64,000 bases of DNA from Helianthus annuus (lineage: Eukaryota > Streptophyta > Magnoliopsida > Asterales > Asteraceae): contig NC_035443.2 of NCBI RefSeq assembly GCF_002127325.2, positions 29,683,090-29,747,089 on the forward strand, given 5' to 3'. The position numbers and the translations under genes were made by a program. The notes under the pieces were generated by a model. That model saw nothing but the letters and a program-made list of their open reading frames with translations, was not told the origin of the DNA and did no database searches. Each line of letters begins with the position of its first letter. Positions within the stretch are counted from its first letter, which is position 1. Below are positions 1-10,349 of the stretch, piece by piece.

Positions 1-239
1 GAGGTTGCGGCCCAACCGGCCCAACCGTTCACTGTTTACTAGAGGCCGAGTGGTCTCGAGTCGTGGTTTGGTGGTCTCGGCTCACCCCTACTCTTATATA
101 TATATATATATATATATATACACAACCTATACACAACATCGACACATCGCACGTCAAGATAAATCACAGTTTTCATTTAATATTAAGTACATGCCAATAC
201 AATACAAAATGGTTGCTCGGGAAGACCCAGAGTGTCACA
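1..239 (-). repeat. Element A 3' LTR, partial
   Basis: Matches 24524-24748 almost base for base. It ends, in + coordinates, with the same AGTGTCACA edge, which reads TGTGACACT on the element strand and is the LTR start. A TA microsatellite at about 97-120 is slightly longer than its partner at about 24608-24628. The remaining roughly 2.1 kb lies left of the window. Confidence 0.9.
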
Positions 240-368
240 TTATCCCCAAGTTTTAAGAACTTTCGTCCCGAAAGTTGAGGCAGCCACTGACAAGCTAGTA
301 TAAGTGAGAGTGTTTCAACGGGGCGTCACATCATCCCCCAGTTAGTTTGGAATTTCGTCCCGAAATTC
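240..368 (-). promoter_or_regulatory. Element A PPT, duplicated PPT/LTR-start scar and two GGA-loop hairpins
   Basis: On the minus strand, in order: hairpin (stem 361-368 with 350-357, loop GGA), a PPT-like run at 331-342, a TGTGACGCCC sequence at 321-330 that resembles an LTR start but is not one, a spacer, a second hairpin (269-276 with 258-265, loop GGA), and the true PPT (ACTTGGGGATAA, 251-240) directly before the LTR. The first hairpin overlaps the last codons of pol. The same arrangement is found in element C. Confidence 0.75.
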
Positions 369-2081
369 GGTTGTAGCTTCATTGCCGGAGGTTTCGTTTG
401 GGAACAACTGGGGATACTTGTGCTTCATCTGGTCTTCCCGCTCCCAGGTAAACTCTGGGCCACGTCGCGAGTTCCAACGGACTCGCACAAGGGGTATCTG
501 GCTACGTTTGAGGGTTTTGATCTCTCGATCCGTGATCTCAATCGGTTCCTCAGTAAAGTGTAGCTGTTCGTCAATAGTTAGTTCCTTGAAAGGAATTACG
601 AGTGTTTCATCTGACAGACACTTCTTCAGATTTGATACGTGAAATACGTTGTGTACCGCACTCAGTTCTTCAGGCAGATTCAATCTATAAGCAACCTTAC
701 CGATTCTCTCGGTAATTTCAAATGGTCCGATATATCGCGGATTAAGCTTGCCCCGTTTACCAAAGCGAACCACACCCTTCCAGGGTGAGACTTTAAGTAG
801 AACCCGGTCACCGACCTGGAATTCTAGTGGTTTCCTACGCTTATCAGCGTAGTCTTTCTGACGGTCCCGAGCTGCCGCCATGCGTTGTCTGATCTGGGCA
901 ATCTTTTCCGTTGTGTCTACCACCAGTTCTGGGCCTGTGATTTGGCTGTTGCTAACTTCCGCCCAGCAGAGAGGTGATCGGCATTTACGACCGTACAATG
1001 CCTCGAAAGGTGCTGCCTGAATGCTAGTGTGGTAGCTGTTATTATACAAGAACTCTACTAGCGGTAGGTGCCTTTCCCAATTCTTGCCAAAATCGATCAC
1101 ACATGCCCTAAGCATGTCTTCCAGGGTTTGGATGGTCCGTTCAGACTGCCCATCCGTTTGTGGGTGATAAGCGGTGCTCATGTCCAAACGTGAGGCAAAG
1201 GATTTGTGCATAGCTTGCCACAAATCCAAAGTAAAACGAGCATCTCGGTCGGAAATAATGGAAGTTGGCACCCCGTGCATCGAAACTACCTCCTTTAAGT
1301 AAACCTCTGCCAAGGTAGAAAACTTGTCTGTCTCCTTAATAGCCAAAAAGTGTGCGGACTTGGTCAATCGATCTACTATTACCCAAATAGTGTCATTTCC
1401 GCGTTGAGACCTAGGTAGCCCTGTGACAAAATCCATGGAAATTTGTTCCCATTTCCATTTCGGGATTTCTGGTTACTGGAGTAGGCCTGCTGGTTTCTGG
1501 TACTCTGTCTTGACTCTTGCGCAAGTCAAACATTTGCTGACATATGTTGCTATGTGGGCCTTCATGCCAGGCCACCAGTATGTAGTCCTCAAGTCATGGT
1601 ACATCTTATCCGAGCCAGGATGTACTGAGTAACGGGACTTATGGGCTTCGTCCATCACGAGTTCACGTAAACCTCCATAGAGTGGAACCCAAATACGCCC
1701 TGTTACATAGTAAGCGCCATCTTCTTTTTGTTCTAATCGCTGTCTCGATCCTCGCAGGGACTCATCCCTGATGTTTTCCGGTTTCAATGCTTCGACTTGA
1801 GCATTTCGAATCTGAGTAGGGAGGTTAGACTGGATGGTAAGTTGCAATGCTCGCACGCGCTTTGGTGTAGTGTCCTTTCGGCTGAGGGCGTCTGCCACGA
1901 CATTGGCTTTGCCCGGATGGTACTTGATGGCGCATTCGTAATCATTCAAGAGTTCAACCCATCGACGTTGTCGCATGTTTAATTCCTTCTACCTAAAGAT
2001 ATGTTAAGACTCCTGTGATCGGTGTAAACAGTGCACTTGGTACCGTACAGGTAATGTCTCCATATCTTAAGAGCAAAAATC
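342..2081 (-). pseudogene. Element A pol, second part: end of RNase H, integrase and chromodomain
   Basis: Continues the ORF broken by element B at 19240. Reading down from 2081: the rest of RNase H (TDHRSL), a small deletion relative to element C near 2000 that shifts the frame, then a frame opening at [10 protein letters not shown] (1976). It includes the integrase zinc finger (final CX2C at CLTCARVK), a CAA-to-TAA stop at 1473-1475, then the integrase core (MDFVTGL, SDRDARF, GQSERT carrying the D, D, E residues) and a C-terminal chromodomain-like block ([19 protein letters not shown]). Element C keeps CAA at the homologous stop position. Two lesions besides the B insertion make the gene non-functional. 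Ordinary TE decay is enough to explain it. Confidence 0.88.
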
Positions 2082-2086
2082 ACTGC

Positions 2087-2802
2087 TGATGCGTGTGTAG
2101 TGTAATATAATTTTAGATATATTTTTAAGCCCTTTTTACACTTTTAGCCAAGTTTTAAATTTATAAAACACGATATTTACTAACACTAGACACACATATG
2201 GGCAAGTGCACCCATCGTGGACGTAGTATAGTGTTGGTAAGATACCGAGGTCGTCCAAGGACACAAGAGCTTTTAATACCGGTTTATCCTCAACGTCTAA
2301 TCAAATCAAAAAGTTAGAAAAATGTTTTAAACTAAGAAAGATAAAAACTAACTAAATGCTGAAAAATAAAATAAAATAAAAACAGATAGACAAGATGAAT
2401 CACTTGGATCCGACACGTGTATTAGTATAACCTTTGATTATTTTCGCACTTTTGCACTTGTTTAAGAGATTATCTTAGTTATTGTAGTAGGCCCCTTTTT
2501 CGGAGGTGACGTTACCCTCAACCCAGTAGTTTGAGTCAGCAAGGATACAATCCTAAAGGGTTGGATTATTGAAAGATAATGAATTAAGTTATTAATGCAA
2601 ATTATGGTAGGCCCCGCTTTTGGCGGTGACGTTACCCTCGGCTAAGTAGTCTGAGTCAGCAGGGATACAGTCCTAAATAGCCGGGTTATAGTATTAATAG
2701 TAGTTAGCTTATGAGGGGGTCAAAGAGTTTGGATCCCCGCCATCCAATACCTATGGGCATTGAAGGAGATCCTACTAAATTTGACCCAGGTCCCAAGCAG
2801 GA
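2087..2802 (-). repeat. Element B 3' LTR, distal segment (split by C)
   Basis: Identical by eye to 17442-18157. It includes two diverged copies of a roughly 120 bp stretch with GTAGGCCCC, GGTGACGTTACCCTC and GAGTCAGCA blocks (around 2487-2560 and 2606-2690). It ends at the first copy of the CAGGA duplication made by element C (2798-2802). Confidence 0.92.
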
Positions 2803-3075
2803 TGTGACAACTCGAAATTTAGAACCTTTCGTTGTAACTTGCTTGTACGTTATGTGACTAGTTAAAAATGATAACGTGAACCTTTTTATGTGATAAGTGC
2901 TTTGTATATGTGTACGTGTTATATGTGAACCGAGAACCCGACACGAAACAACAAAGAACCCGACTCGAGACCATGAGGTCTCGAGTGGACTTGGGCCGAG
3001 AACCTTTGGCCGGTTGGGCCTTTGGGCCGTGAACCCCACTCGAAACCCACTAAGGGTGCACACTTGGAACTTGAC

Positions 3076-3085
3076 TATATATATA
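3076..3085 (+). promoter_or_regulatory. Element C LTR TATA box
   Basis: TATATATATA in the context TTGACTATATATATACC, followed about 30-50 bases on by a pyrimidine-rich stretch (CTCTCCTACTTCTCTCTC), the usual layout of an LTR transcription start. The same sequence lies at 10623-10632 in the 3' LTR. Confidence 0.6.
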
Positions 3086-3844
3086 CCATACATTAGTTAG
3101 TTTTGCCATTTGTTGAACATTATACAACACACACTCTCCTACTTCTCTCTCTAAACCTAAGAACACAAACACTTCATCATTCTTGGATCTTTGGACTTGG
3201 ATCGGCTCACACACACACACCCGGTTGGAAGTTTTACACACACCCTCGAAACCCATTAACCGGTTAGTGTTTTTAAAGATTATGGTTGAATGCTTAGTGT
3301 TAATATGTTCATGTTATGTTTGTATGATGAGATTATGTGATAATATGGTAGTTAACTTAGTTATGCATGATGTTTTGAAAAGAAATCGGTTCATGAATGT
3401 TCTTGTTATGTGTGGAACTATGCATAAATGCTTAATGTAAAAATGGGTTCATTGTATGTTAAAAGGTGAATGATGATATTGGTTGCACTTGGATTTGGAT
3501 CCGAAAAGTTGGGTGTTTATACTAAACAAATCGGCTAATGAACATGTTTGTCATATAGGATGCATGATAGTAAATTGTATTTTGATTGTTGTTCATAGTG
3601 TTGGTTGAATAAGTGATTAATATGTTATGAACTTGATGAACACATGTTTGAATATGTGAAGAACACTTTGAATGATAGTTGAAGATAGAAAACCCTTGTG
3701 ATTTGATCCATCTTTGACCAATAACCTGATTAGGAAAACTGTTAGTGGAATGCTATTGGTTATTTCCGGATTTGGGCCTGATTATATTGTACCACTAATC
3801 TGACTACATCTGCATCAACACGTGAACTTGAAAACGACTGCTAC

Positions 3845-4095
3845 CGACTCGCAATCACGCAGTTGCGACTCGCAACCACAGCGTGATGACTCGAGACCAC
3901 GCGGTTGCGACTCGCAACCATAGCAGGACAAGCCGAAACCACAGGTTACGAGTCCCGTTGCGACTCGAGACCTTAGCATGATGAACCGAGACTACGGTTG
4001 CGACACCGGTTGCGACTCGCAACCATCCATGATCAACACACACAGCATGACTCGAGACCATGCTTGCGAGTCCGGTTGCGACTCGAGACCATACT
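3845..4095 (+). repeat. Cluster of GACTCG(A/C)(A/G)ACC motifs in the element C LTR
   Basis: About ten copies of two related 11-mers, GACTCGCAACC and GACTCGAGACC, in both orientations. Pairs such as GGTTGCGACTCGCAACC form perfect short palindromes. A similar cluster sits at 23515-23765 in the LTR of element A, and the copy at 11392-11642 is in the 3' LTR of C. Confidence 0.7.
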
Positions 4096-4735
4096 TTTGG
4101 GCCTTAGTTAATGGGCCAGACTGATGGGCTCCTGTGTTAACTGCTTTTACGTGCTTGGGCCTAAGTAGTTGGGCTGAACTTGTGAACCGTATGTGTTACT
4201 GTTGACTATTAACTGTTACTGCTAAACGTGCTTGCCAAACGTGTTGAACATTTGTGCACTACTTGGTTCGAATCTGATTATACGTGATATCCGTGTTAGG
4301 ACGTTATTGACTACTTGCGACTTGATTGACATTCTGTGATTAACTGCCGAGCAAACCGAGGTGAGTTCACACCCTTTACAAAGCATGGGATTCCCTGGGT
4401 TGGGAACGGGGTTAAGGAACGTGGTTCCTCGTCTACCTTGGGTAGAACGTCAGTGGTTCAGGAATGTGATTCCTCGTCCGGATGGACGGATAAACGTACT
4501 AGACTAAAACTCTATCACGAAGTCCCTCCTTTTTGTATCGACTAATCGCCGGGCCAATGGCGAGCGGGTCATTAGTTAGATAGCGCTATTTAGGTCTGAC
4601 AAGCCTCACACCGTGCCGCAGAGGACGGGCGTGAACTAATGGATCTGGGGCACGTCAATGATGATAGACATTGATGTTTTCAGGGCACATAAACATGACT
4701 ACAGTCAGCAATCGATACGGTAACGAGTCTAGTAT

Positions 4736-4910
4736 ACACATGGGGTAGCCCCCACGGCTGGAGAGCCAGATGATGTACATGGGGTAGCCCCCACGGCCGA
4801 AATGCCTGATAACTACATGGGGTAGCCCCCACGGCCGGAGTGCCGGAGTAACTGGGAACGAACTGGTCACGTTTTTAAAACTATGGGGTAACCCCCACGG
4901 CAGGATGCCA
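4736..4910 (+). repeat. Four-copy array with TGGGGTAGCCCCCA hairpin in the element C LTR
   Basis: Four degenerate repeats starting near 4739, 4779, 4815 and 4882, each with ATGGGGTA(G/A)CCCCCACGGC followed by a less conserved tail. Each core can fold as GGGG-TAG-CCCC. The array recurs at 12283-12457. The LTR of A has a single related core near 22825. Confidence 0.75.
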
Positions 4911-5284
4911 GATAAAGTAAACTGTTTTCGAAACAACTAAAACGAACGCCCACCCGTGAACTCACTCAACTAGTTGTTGACTCGTTACTACATGCTTTGC
5001 AGGACCATAGGTACTCAGTGGGAGCTTGCATGGAGGAGGATCGTTGTGGGACAGGGATTGCTACAAGACTATGTTAAACTTGAAACTTTTGGAACTTATG
5101 TTACAACTTTAAACTTATGCTTCCGCTTACAACTTAAACTTATTTGTTTTGGAACACCAATCGTAGTGGTTAAACTTTTATAATTACTTATATGCTTGTT
5201 CAGTATGATTGGTGGCTGGATCCTGGTCAGTCACGCCTCCAAGCGGTAGTACTCCGCAGGTGGGATTTTGGGGGTGTGACAGAT

Positions 5285-5297
5285 TGGTATCAGAGCC
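5285..5297 (+). other. Element C primer-binding site (tRNA-iMet)
   Basis: TGGTATCAGAGCC begins three bases after the end of the 5' LTR. This is the standard plant initiator-methionine primer site of gypsy elements. Confidence 0.92.
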
Positions 5298-5589
5298 ATT
5301 GGTTATAGTGAACTTGGTTTTAATAAAGGAGAAACGTTTTTGTTAAAACCAGACTATAACCGGAACAGTGCTCAACGGTCCACAACGACACTTCGCTCCT
5401 CATGCAAGGCTCGACGTTCTAGGTAATATGATGTATGTATATTGCCTACTTGTTAGTTGCGTAGTACATTGCTCATGGTATGCTTGACTAGTATAACTAC
5501 TGTTGTTTGAACACATGCGTACTTACTCTGTCCTACTATCGTGCTTTCGCGAACCTCTCTCACACGTATTGCTTTTGTTATGAAGAACC

Positions 5590-6435
5590 ATGTCTGGACG
5601 CGTTAACATGACACAAGCCCAGTTGACGGCTTTGATCAACGAGCGAGTTGCCGCAGCGCTCGCAGCTGCACACGCAGGAGGTATATCCTGCAGTCCGAAA
5701 TTGTTCTAGGATCATTTGGATCCTACTCTCGTGAACCAACCTTTGTGTTAAACTCTGTCTTTTCTTTCACCTACCTTAGGTCAGTATGCTCAGGCACCGG
5801 TGTGCACTTTTAAGACCTTTATGGACTGTCGACCCACTACTTTTAGCGGCACTGAAGGAGCAGTAGGTCTCCTACACTGGTTTGAGAAACTGGAGTCTGT
5901 GTTCGAAATGTGTGAATGCCCTGAAGCGCGCAGGGTGAAGTATGCTACTGGTACTCTCGAGGGTTTGGCTCTCACGTGGTGGAATGCTCAAGTGCAGATG
6001 TTAGGGTTGGTTGCTGCCAACGCCACCCCATGGGAAACTTTCAAGGAAATGATCAGGGAAGAATACTGCAGTCGTGACGACATTCACAAACTGGAAGATG
6101 AGTTCTACAATCTCAAGATGTCGGGGTCGGAGATTGAGGCATACACTAAGAGATCGCATGAGCTTGCCTTGTTGTGTCCTACTATGGTGGATCCTCCCTA
6201 CAAGCGAATTGAACTCTATCTCAAGGGCTTGGTGCCAGAGATCCAAAGTCATGTGACTTCAGCGAACTTGACTACTATCCAGCAGGTTGTACAGTTGGCT
6301 CACCGTCTCACTGACCAAGCGGTGGAGCAGAACAAGTTACCGAAGCGCATAGGTGCTGCAACTACTTCTGGTGCTTCTAGTGGGGATAAACGGAAATGGG
6401 ATGGAACTTCAAGCAGGGGTTCAACTTCGGTGTAA
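5590..6435 (+). CDS. gag: Element C gag, with a putative 99 nt intron and an in-frame stop
   Basis: ATG at 5590 opens MSGRVNMTQAQLTALI and the frame closes at a TAG (5707-5709) unless bases 5681-5779 are removed as an intron. That stretch has GT and AG ends and a pyrimidine-rich tract (TTTCTTTCACCTACCTTAG). Splicing joins exon 5590-5680 in frame to 5780 onward, reading GQYAQAP then the gag core ([45 protein letters not shown]). Without splicing, gag could start at an internal ATG near 5821. The frame stops at TAA 6433-6435, where element A reads through, and continues open to the end of pol. I read the TAA as a CAA-to-TAA mutation, but a regulated stop cannot be excluded. Confidence 0.85.
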
Positions 6436-9400
6436 ACTCAGTCTCAGCAGAGAAAGACGGACGATCACAAGAGCCCCAGTCAGCAATCGTCTGGTGGTCA
6501 AAGTCATGGTGGGTACAAAGGAAATCACCCCAAGTGCAATCGTTGTAGCCTACACCACAGTGGGCCATGCACCAGGGGCAACTGTCATCGGTGCAACAAG
6601 CCTGGTCATGTTGCAAAGGATTGCAGGAGCGCATACCCCGCCAATCAGAATCGTCAGCAACCTCAGCAGAACCAGCGACAGCAGCAGGGTAACAACAAAG
6701 GGTGCTTTCAGTGTGGAGCTGAAGGTCACTTCAAGAAAGATTGTCCCCAACTGAACCAGAACAACAACAACAATCAGGGGAATGGTAACAATGGGAACAA
6801 CAACAACAATGGTGCTAGGGGACGTGTGTTCGTGATTGGTCAAGGTGAAGCGAGGAATGATCCCAACGTGGTGACGGGTAAGTTCCTTCTCGACGACTTT
6901 TATGTTACAGTCTTATTTGATTCGGGTGCCGATACTAGCTATGTGTCACTAGAAGTTAGTAAGATGCTTAAGCGTATTCCTACACCCCTGGGCGACAAGC
7001 ACACTGTAGAACTAGCTAATGGTAAGAGTTTGGAAGCCTCTCACGTAGTCAAGGGTTGCCAGCTTATTCTCGATAACCAGACCTTCTCTATTGATCTTAT
7101 TCCTATTGTCTTGGGTAGTTTCGACGTTGTCATTGGGATGGATTGGTTATCCCAACACCGAGCAGAGATTCTTTGCAACGAGAAGATCGTTCGTATTCCT
7201 AGTTTAGGTAGTGATCCTCTCATGATTCGAGGCGACAAGAGAAGTGCTGTTGAGAACATCATCTCTCTTCTTAAGGCCCAGAAATGCTTACGAAAGGGCC
7301 ACACTGCGATTTTGGCTCTAGTTACTGATACCACAGAGAAGGAGAAGAAGCTAGAAGATTATCCAGTTGTACGCGACTATCCTGAGGTATTCCCTGAGGA
7401 ATTACCTGGTCTTCCGCCCCATCGCCAAGTCGAGTTTCAGATTGATCTAGCTCCTGGAGCCGCGCCTGTAGCCCGTGCACCTTATCGTTTAGCGCCATCA
7501 GAATTGGAAGAACTCTCCACGCAACTACAAGAACTCTTAGATAAAGGTTTTATTCGTCCTAGCTCATCGCCTTGGGGAGCTCCAGTGTTATTTGTGAAGA
7601 AGAAGGATGGTACCTTCAGAATGTGTATCGACTATCGCGAGCTCAACAAAGTGACTGTGAAGAATCGTTATCCTCTACCGCGTATTGACGACTTGTTCGA
7701 CCAGTTGCAGGGGTCGAGTTACTACTCAAAGATCGATCTGAGATCGGGATATCACCAGTTGAGAGTTCGGGAAGAGGATGTCTCTAAAACGGCCTTTAGG
7801 ACTCGATATGGGCACTATGAGTTTTTGGTCATGCCGTTTGGGCTGACGAACGCACCGGCAGTTTTTATGGATTTGATGAATCGAGTGTGCAAACCGTATC
7901 TGGACAAGTTTGTTATAGTCTTCATCGACGACATCCTGATCTATTCTAAGAGCAAAGAAGAGCACGAACAACATCTACGACTTATTTTGGAACTCCTTCG
8001 GAAGGAACAGCTTTACGCAAAATTCTCGAAATGCGACTTCTGGCTTCGTGAAGTCCATTTCCTAGGGCATGTGGTGAACAAGGATGGGATTCACGTTGAT
8101 CCATCCAAAGTGGAATCTATTAAGAACTGGCCTGCGCCTCGCACACCAAAGGAAATTCGCCAATTTTTGGGATTGGCAGGTTATTACAGGAGATTCATTA
8201 AGGATTTTTCTAAGATCGCGCAGCCCCTCACGTTGTTAACACAGAAAGGCGTTGTTTATCATTGGGGAAATGCACAAGAGTTAGCTTTTCAGCATCTAAA
8301 GGATAGACTTTGTAGTGCACCTATCCTTTCACTGCCAGAGGGCACAGAAGATTTTGTGGTTTACTGTGATGCATCAATTCAAGGTCTTGGTTGTGTATTG
8401 ATGCAACGAGATAAAGTCATAGCTTACGCCTCACGACAACTTAAAGTTCACGAGAAGAACTACACTACGCATGATTTAGAGCTGGGAGCTGTTGTTTTTG
8501 CACTTAAGTTATGGCGGCATTACCTGTACGGAACCAAGTGCGCCATCTACACCGACCACAGAAGTTTAGAACACATATTCAAGCAGAAGGAACTGAATAT
8601 GCGGCAGCGACGATGGGTCGAGCTGCTGAATGACTACGAGTGCTCTATCAGGTATCACCCGGGCAAGGCCAACGTAGTGGCGGACGCCCTCAGTCGAAAG
8701 GACACTACGCCTAAGCGTGTAAGAGCTTTACAACTCACGATACATTCTAGTCTACCTTCGCAAATACGAGCTGCTCAGATAGAAGCACTGAAACCAGAAA
8801 ACGTTAGAGCTGAAGCTCTACGCGGGTCAAGGCAACGCTTAGAACAGAAGGAAGACGGTGCTTATTATGTAACAGGACGCATTTGGGTCCCGCACTATGG
8901 CGATTTACGAGAACTTGTGATGGATGAAGCGCACAAATCTCGCTACTCGGTACACCCTGGTTCGGACAAGATGTACCACGATATCAAAACTACGTATTGG
9001 TGGCCTAGCATGAAGGCCCACATAGCAACCTACGTCAGCAAGTGTTTGACTTGTGCGCGAGTCAAGACAGAATATCAGAAACCTTCAGGCCTACTTCAGC
9101 AACCAGAGATACCACAATGGAAATGGGAGCAAATTTCCATGGATTTCGTTACTGGCTTACCTAGATCACAGCGCGGAAACGATACTATCTGGGTGATCGT
9201 GGATCGACTCACAAAATCCGCACACTTCTTGGCAATCAAAGAAACAGATAAATTCTCCACTCTAGCGGAAATATACCTCAAGGAAGTTGTTTCGAGGCAC
9301 GGGGTGCCCACTTCTATTATCTCTGATCGAGATGCACGTTTTACTTCGGAACTGTGGCAGGCAATGCACAAGTCTTTTGGCTCACGTTTAGATATGAGCA

Positions 9401-10266
9401 CAGCGTATCACCCACAGACGGACGGGCAGTCCGAGCGAACTATTCAGACATTAGAAGACATGCTTCGCGCTTGTGTAATCGACTTTGGCAACAGCTGGGA
9501 AAGGCATCTGCCACTCGTGGAATTCTCGTATAATAACAGCTACCACACCAGCATTAAAGCTGCTCCGTTTGAGGCATTGTACGGACGTAAATGCCGGTCA
9601 CCCCTCTGTTGGGCAGAAGTGGGGGATAGTCAAATCACTGGTCCAGAACATGTGGTAGACACTACTGAGCGGATTGCTCAAATACGACAACGCATGGCGG
9701 CGGCTCGTGACCGTCAGAAGGCCTACGCCGATAAGGGCAGGAAACCACTTGAGCTCCAGGTTGGGGAGCGGGTGTTACTCAAAGTCTCACCCTGGAAGGG
9801 TGTGGTTCGTTTTGGTAAACGCGGCAAACTTAACCCACGATACGTTGGACCTTTCGAAATCCTTGAGAAAATAGGCAAGGTGGCCTACAGACTGAAATTA
9901 CCAGCAGAACTCGGTGCAGTTCACAACGTTTTCCATGTGTCGAATCTGAAGAAGTGTCTGTCAGATGAGACGCACGTAGTTCCTCTGAAGGAACTTACGA
10001 TCGACGAACAGTTGAAATTCGTCGAAGAACCTGTCGAAATCACGGACCGGGATGTTAAGGTCCTCAAGAGCACTAGAATACCTCTTGTTCGAGTTCGTTG
10101 GAACTCACGTCGCGGCCCAGAGTTTACCTGGGAGCGCGAAGATCGGATGAAACACAAGTATCCCCAACTGTTTGAGAACAGTACAAACGCTACCGAGGCT
10201 GAAGCTACGGAAATTTCGGGACGAAATTCCAGATCAACGGGGGGTGGATGTGACACCCCAGGATAA
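6436..10266 (+). CDS. pol: Element C zinc knuckles and pol polyprotein (PR-RT-RH-INT-chromodomain)
   Basis: Same frame as gag, open for 1276 codons. In order: three CCHC-type knuckles ([40 protein letters not shown]), aspartic protease ([15 protein letters not shown], near 6913), reverse transcriptase ([23 protein letters not shown] near 7920), RNase H ([32 protein letters not shown]), and integrase with HHCC finger (CLTCARVK) and D-D-E ([23 protein letters not shown]). The C-terminal chromodomain-like block ([20 protein letters not shown]) places it with Tekay/Del chromoviruses. Apart from the upstream TAA all catalytic motifs look intact. The last codons ([18 protein letters not shown]) overlap a hairpin and a PPT-like tract. 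Confidence 0.95.
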   Translation, partial: TQSQQRKTDDHKSPSQQSSGGQSHGGYKGNHPKCNRCSLHHSGPCTRGNCHRCNKPGHVAKDCRSAYPANQNRQQPQQNQRQQQGNNKGCFQCGAEGHFKKDCPQLNQNNNNNQGNGNNGNNNNNGARGRVFVIGQGEARNDPNVVTGKFLLDDFYVTVLFDSGADTSYVSLEVSKMLKRIPTPLGDKHTVELANGKSLEASHVVKGCQLILDNQTFSIDLIPIVLGSFDVVIGMDWLSQHRAEILCNEKIVRIPSLGSDPLMIRGDKRSAVENIISLLKAQKCLRKGHTAILALVTDTTEKEKKLEDYPVVRDYPEVFPEELPGLPPHRQVEFQIDLAPGAAPVARAPYRLAPSELEELSTQLQELLDKGFIRPSSSPWGAPVLFVKKKDGTFRMCIDYRELNKVTVKNRYPLPRIDDLFDQLQGSSYYSKIDLRSGYHQLRVREEDVSKTAFRTRYGHYEFLVMPFGLTNAPAVFMDLMNRVCKPYLDKFVIVFIDDILIYSKSKEEHEQHLRLILELLRKEQLYAKFSKCDFWLREVHFLGHVVNKDGIHVDPSKVESIKNWPAPRTPKEIRQFLGLAGYYRRFIKDFSKIAQPLTLLTQKGVVYHWGNAQELAFQHLKDRLCSAPILSLPEGTEDFVVYCDASIQGLGCVLMQRDKVIAYASRQLKVHEKNYTTHDLELGAVVFALKLWRHYLYGTKCAIYTDHRSLEHIFKQKELNMRQRRWVELLNDYECSIRYHPGKANVVADALSRKDTTPKRVRALQLTIHSSLPSQIRAAQIEALKPENVRAEALRGSRQRLEQKEDGAYYVTGRIWVPHYGDLRELVMDEAHKSRYSVHPGSDKMYHDIKTTYWWPSMKAHIATYVSKCLTCARVKTEYQKPSGLLQQPEIPQWKWEQISMDFVTGLPRSQRGNDTIWVIVDRLTKSAHFLAIKETDKFSTLAEIYLKEVVSRHGVPTSIISDRDARFTSELWQAMHKSFGSRLDMSTAYHPQTDGQSERTIQTLEDMLRACVIDFGNSWERHLPLVEFSYNNSYHTSIKAAPFEALYGRKCRSPLCWAEVGDSQITGPEHVVDTTERIAQIRQRMAAARDRQKAYADKGRKPLELQVGERVLLKVSPWKGVVRFGKRGKLNPRYVGPFEILEKIGKVAYRLKLPAELGAVHNVFHVSNLKKCLSDETHVVPLKELTIDEQLKFVEEPVEITDRDVKVLKSTRIPLVRVRWNSRRGPEFTWEREDRMKHKYPQLFENSTNATEAEATEISGRNSRSTGGGCDTPG

Positions 10267-10349
10267 CCGGGAAAACCTTGCAACCTAACTAGCTTCCTCA
10301 GTGAGTGCCATCAAATTTCGGGACGAAATTTCTTTCAACTTGGGGATGA
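10205..10349 (+). promoter_or_regulatory. Element C hairpins, PPT/LTR-start scar and true PPT
   Basis: Hairpin 1 (10212-10218 with 10222-10228, loop GGA) lies in the end of pol. It is followed by AACGGGGGGTGGA (10236-10248) and TGTGACACCCC (10249-10259), a PPT and LTR-start look-alike. Hairpin 2 (10313-10320 with 10324-10331, loop GGA, 8 bp stem) precedes the true PPT (CTTGGGGATGA, 10339-10349) and the LTR. Compare 240-368 in element A. Confidence 0.75.

Larger units (their letters stand above)
2803..5281 (+). repeat. Element C 5' LTR
   Basis: Starts TGTGACAACT and ends GGGTGTGACA. It holds a TATA run (3076-3085) followed by a CT-rich leader, a cluster of GACTCG-type motifs (3845-4095) and an array of TGGGGTAGCCCCCA hairpins (4736-4910). 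Short ORFs in it are also present in the 3' copy but have no recognisable domain; I do not call them genes. Confidence 0.95.

Noticed and set aside
3050..5183. Several short ORFs (60-93 codons) repeated exactly in both LTRs of C
   Set aside because: They repeat only because the LTRs are identical; there is no domain and no counterpart in the A LTR.
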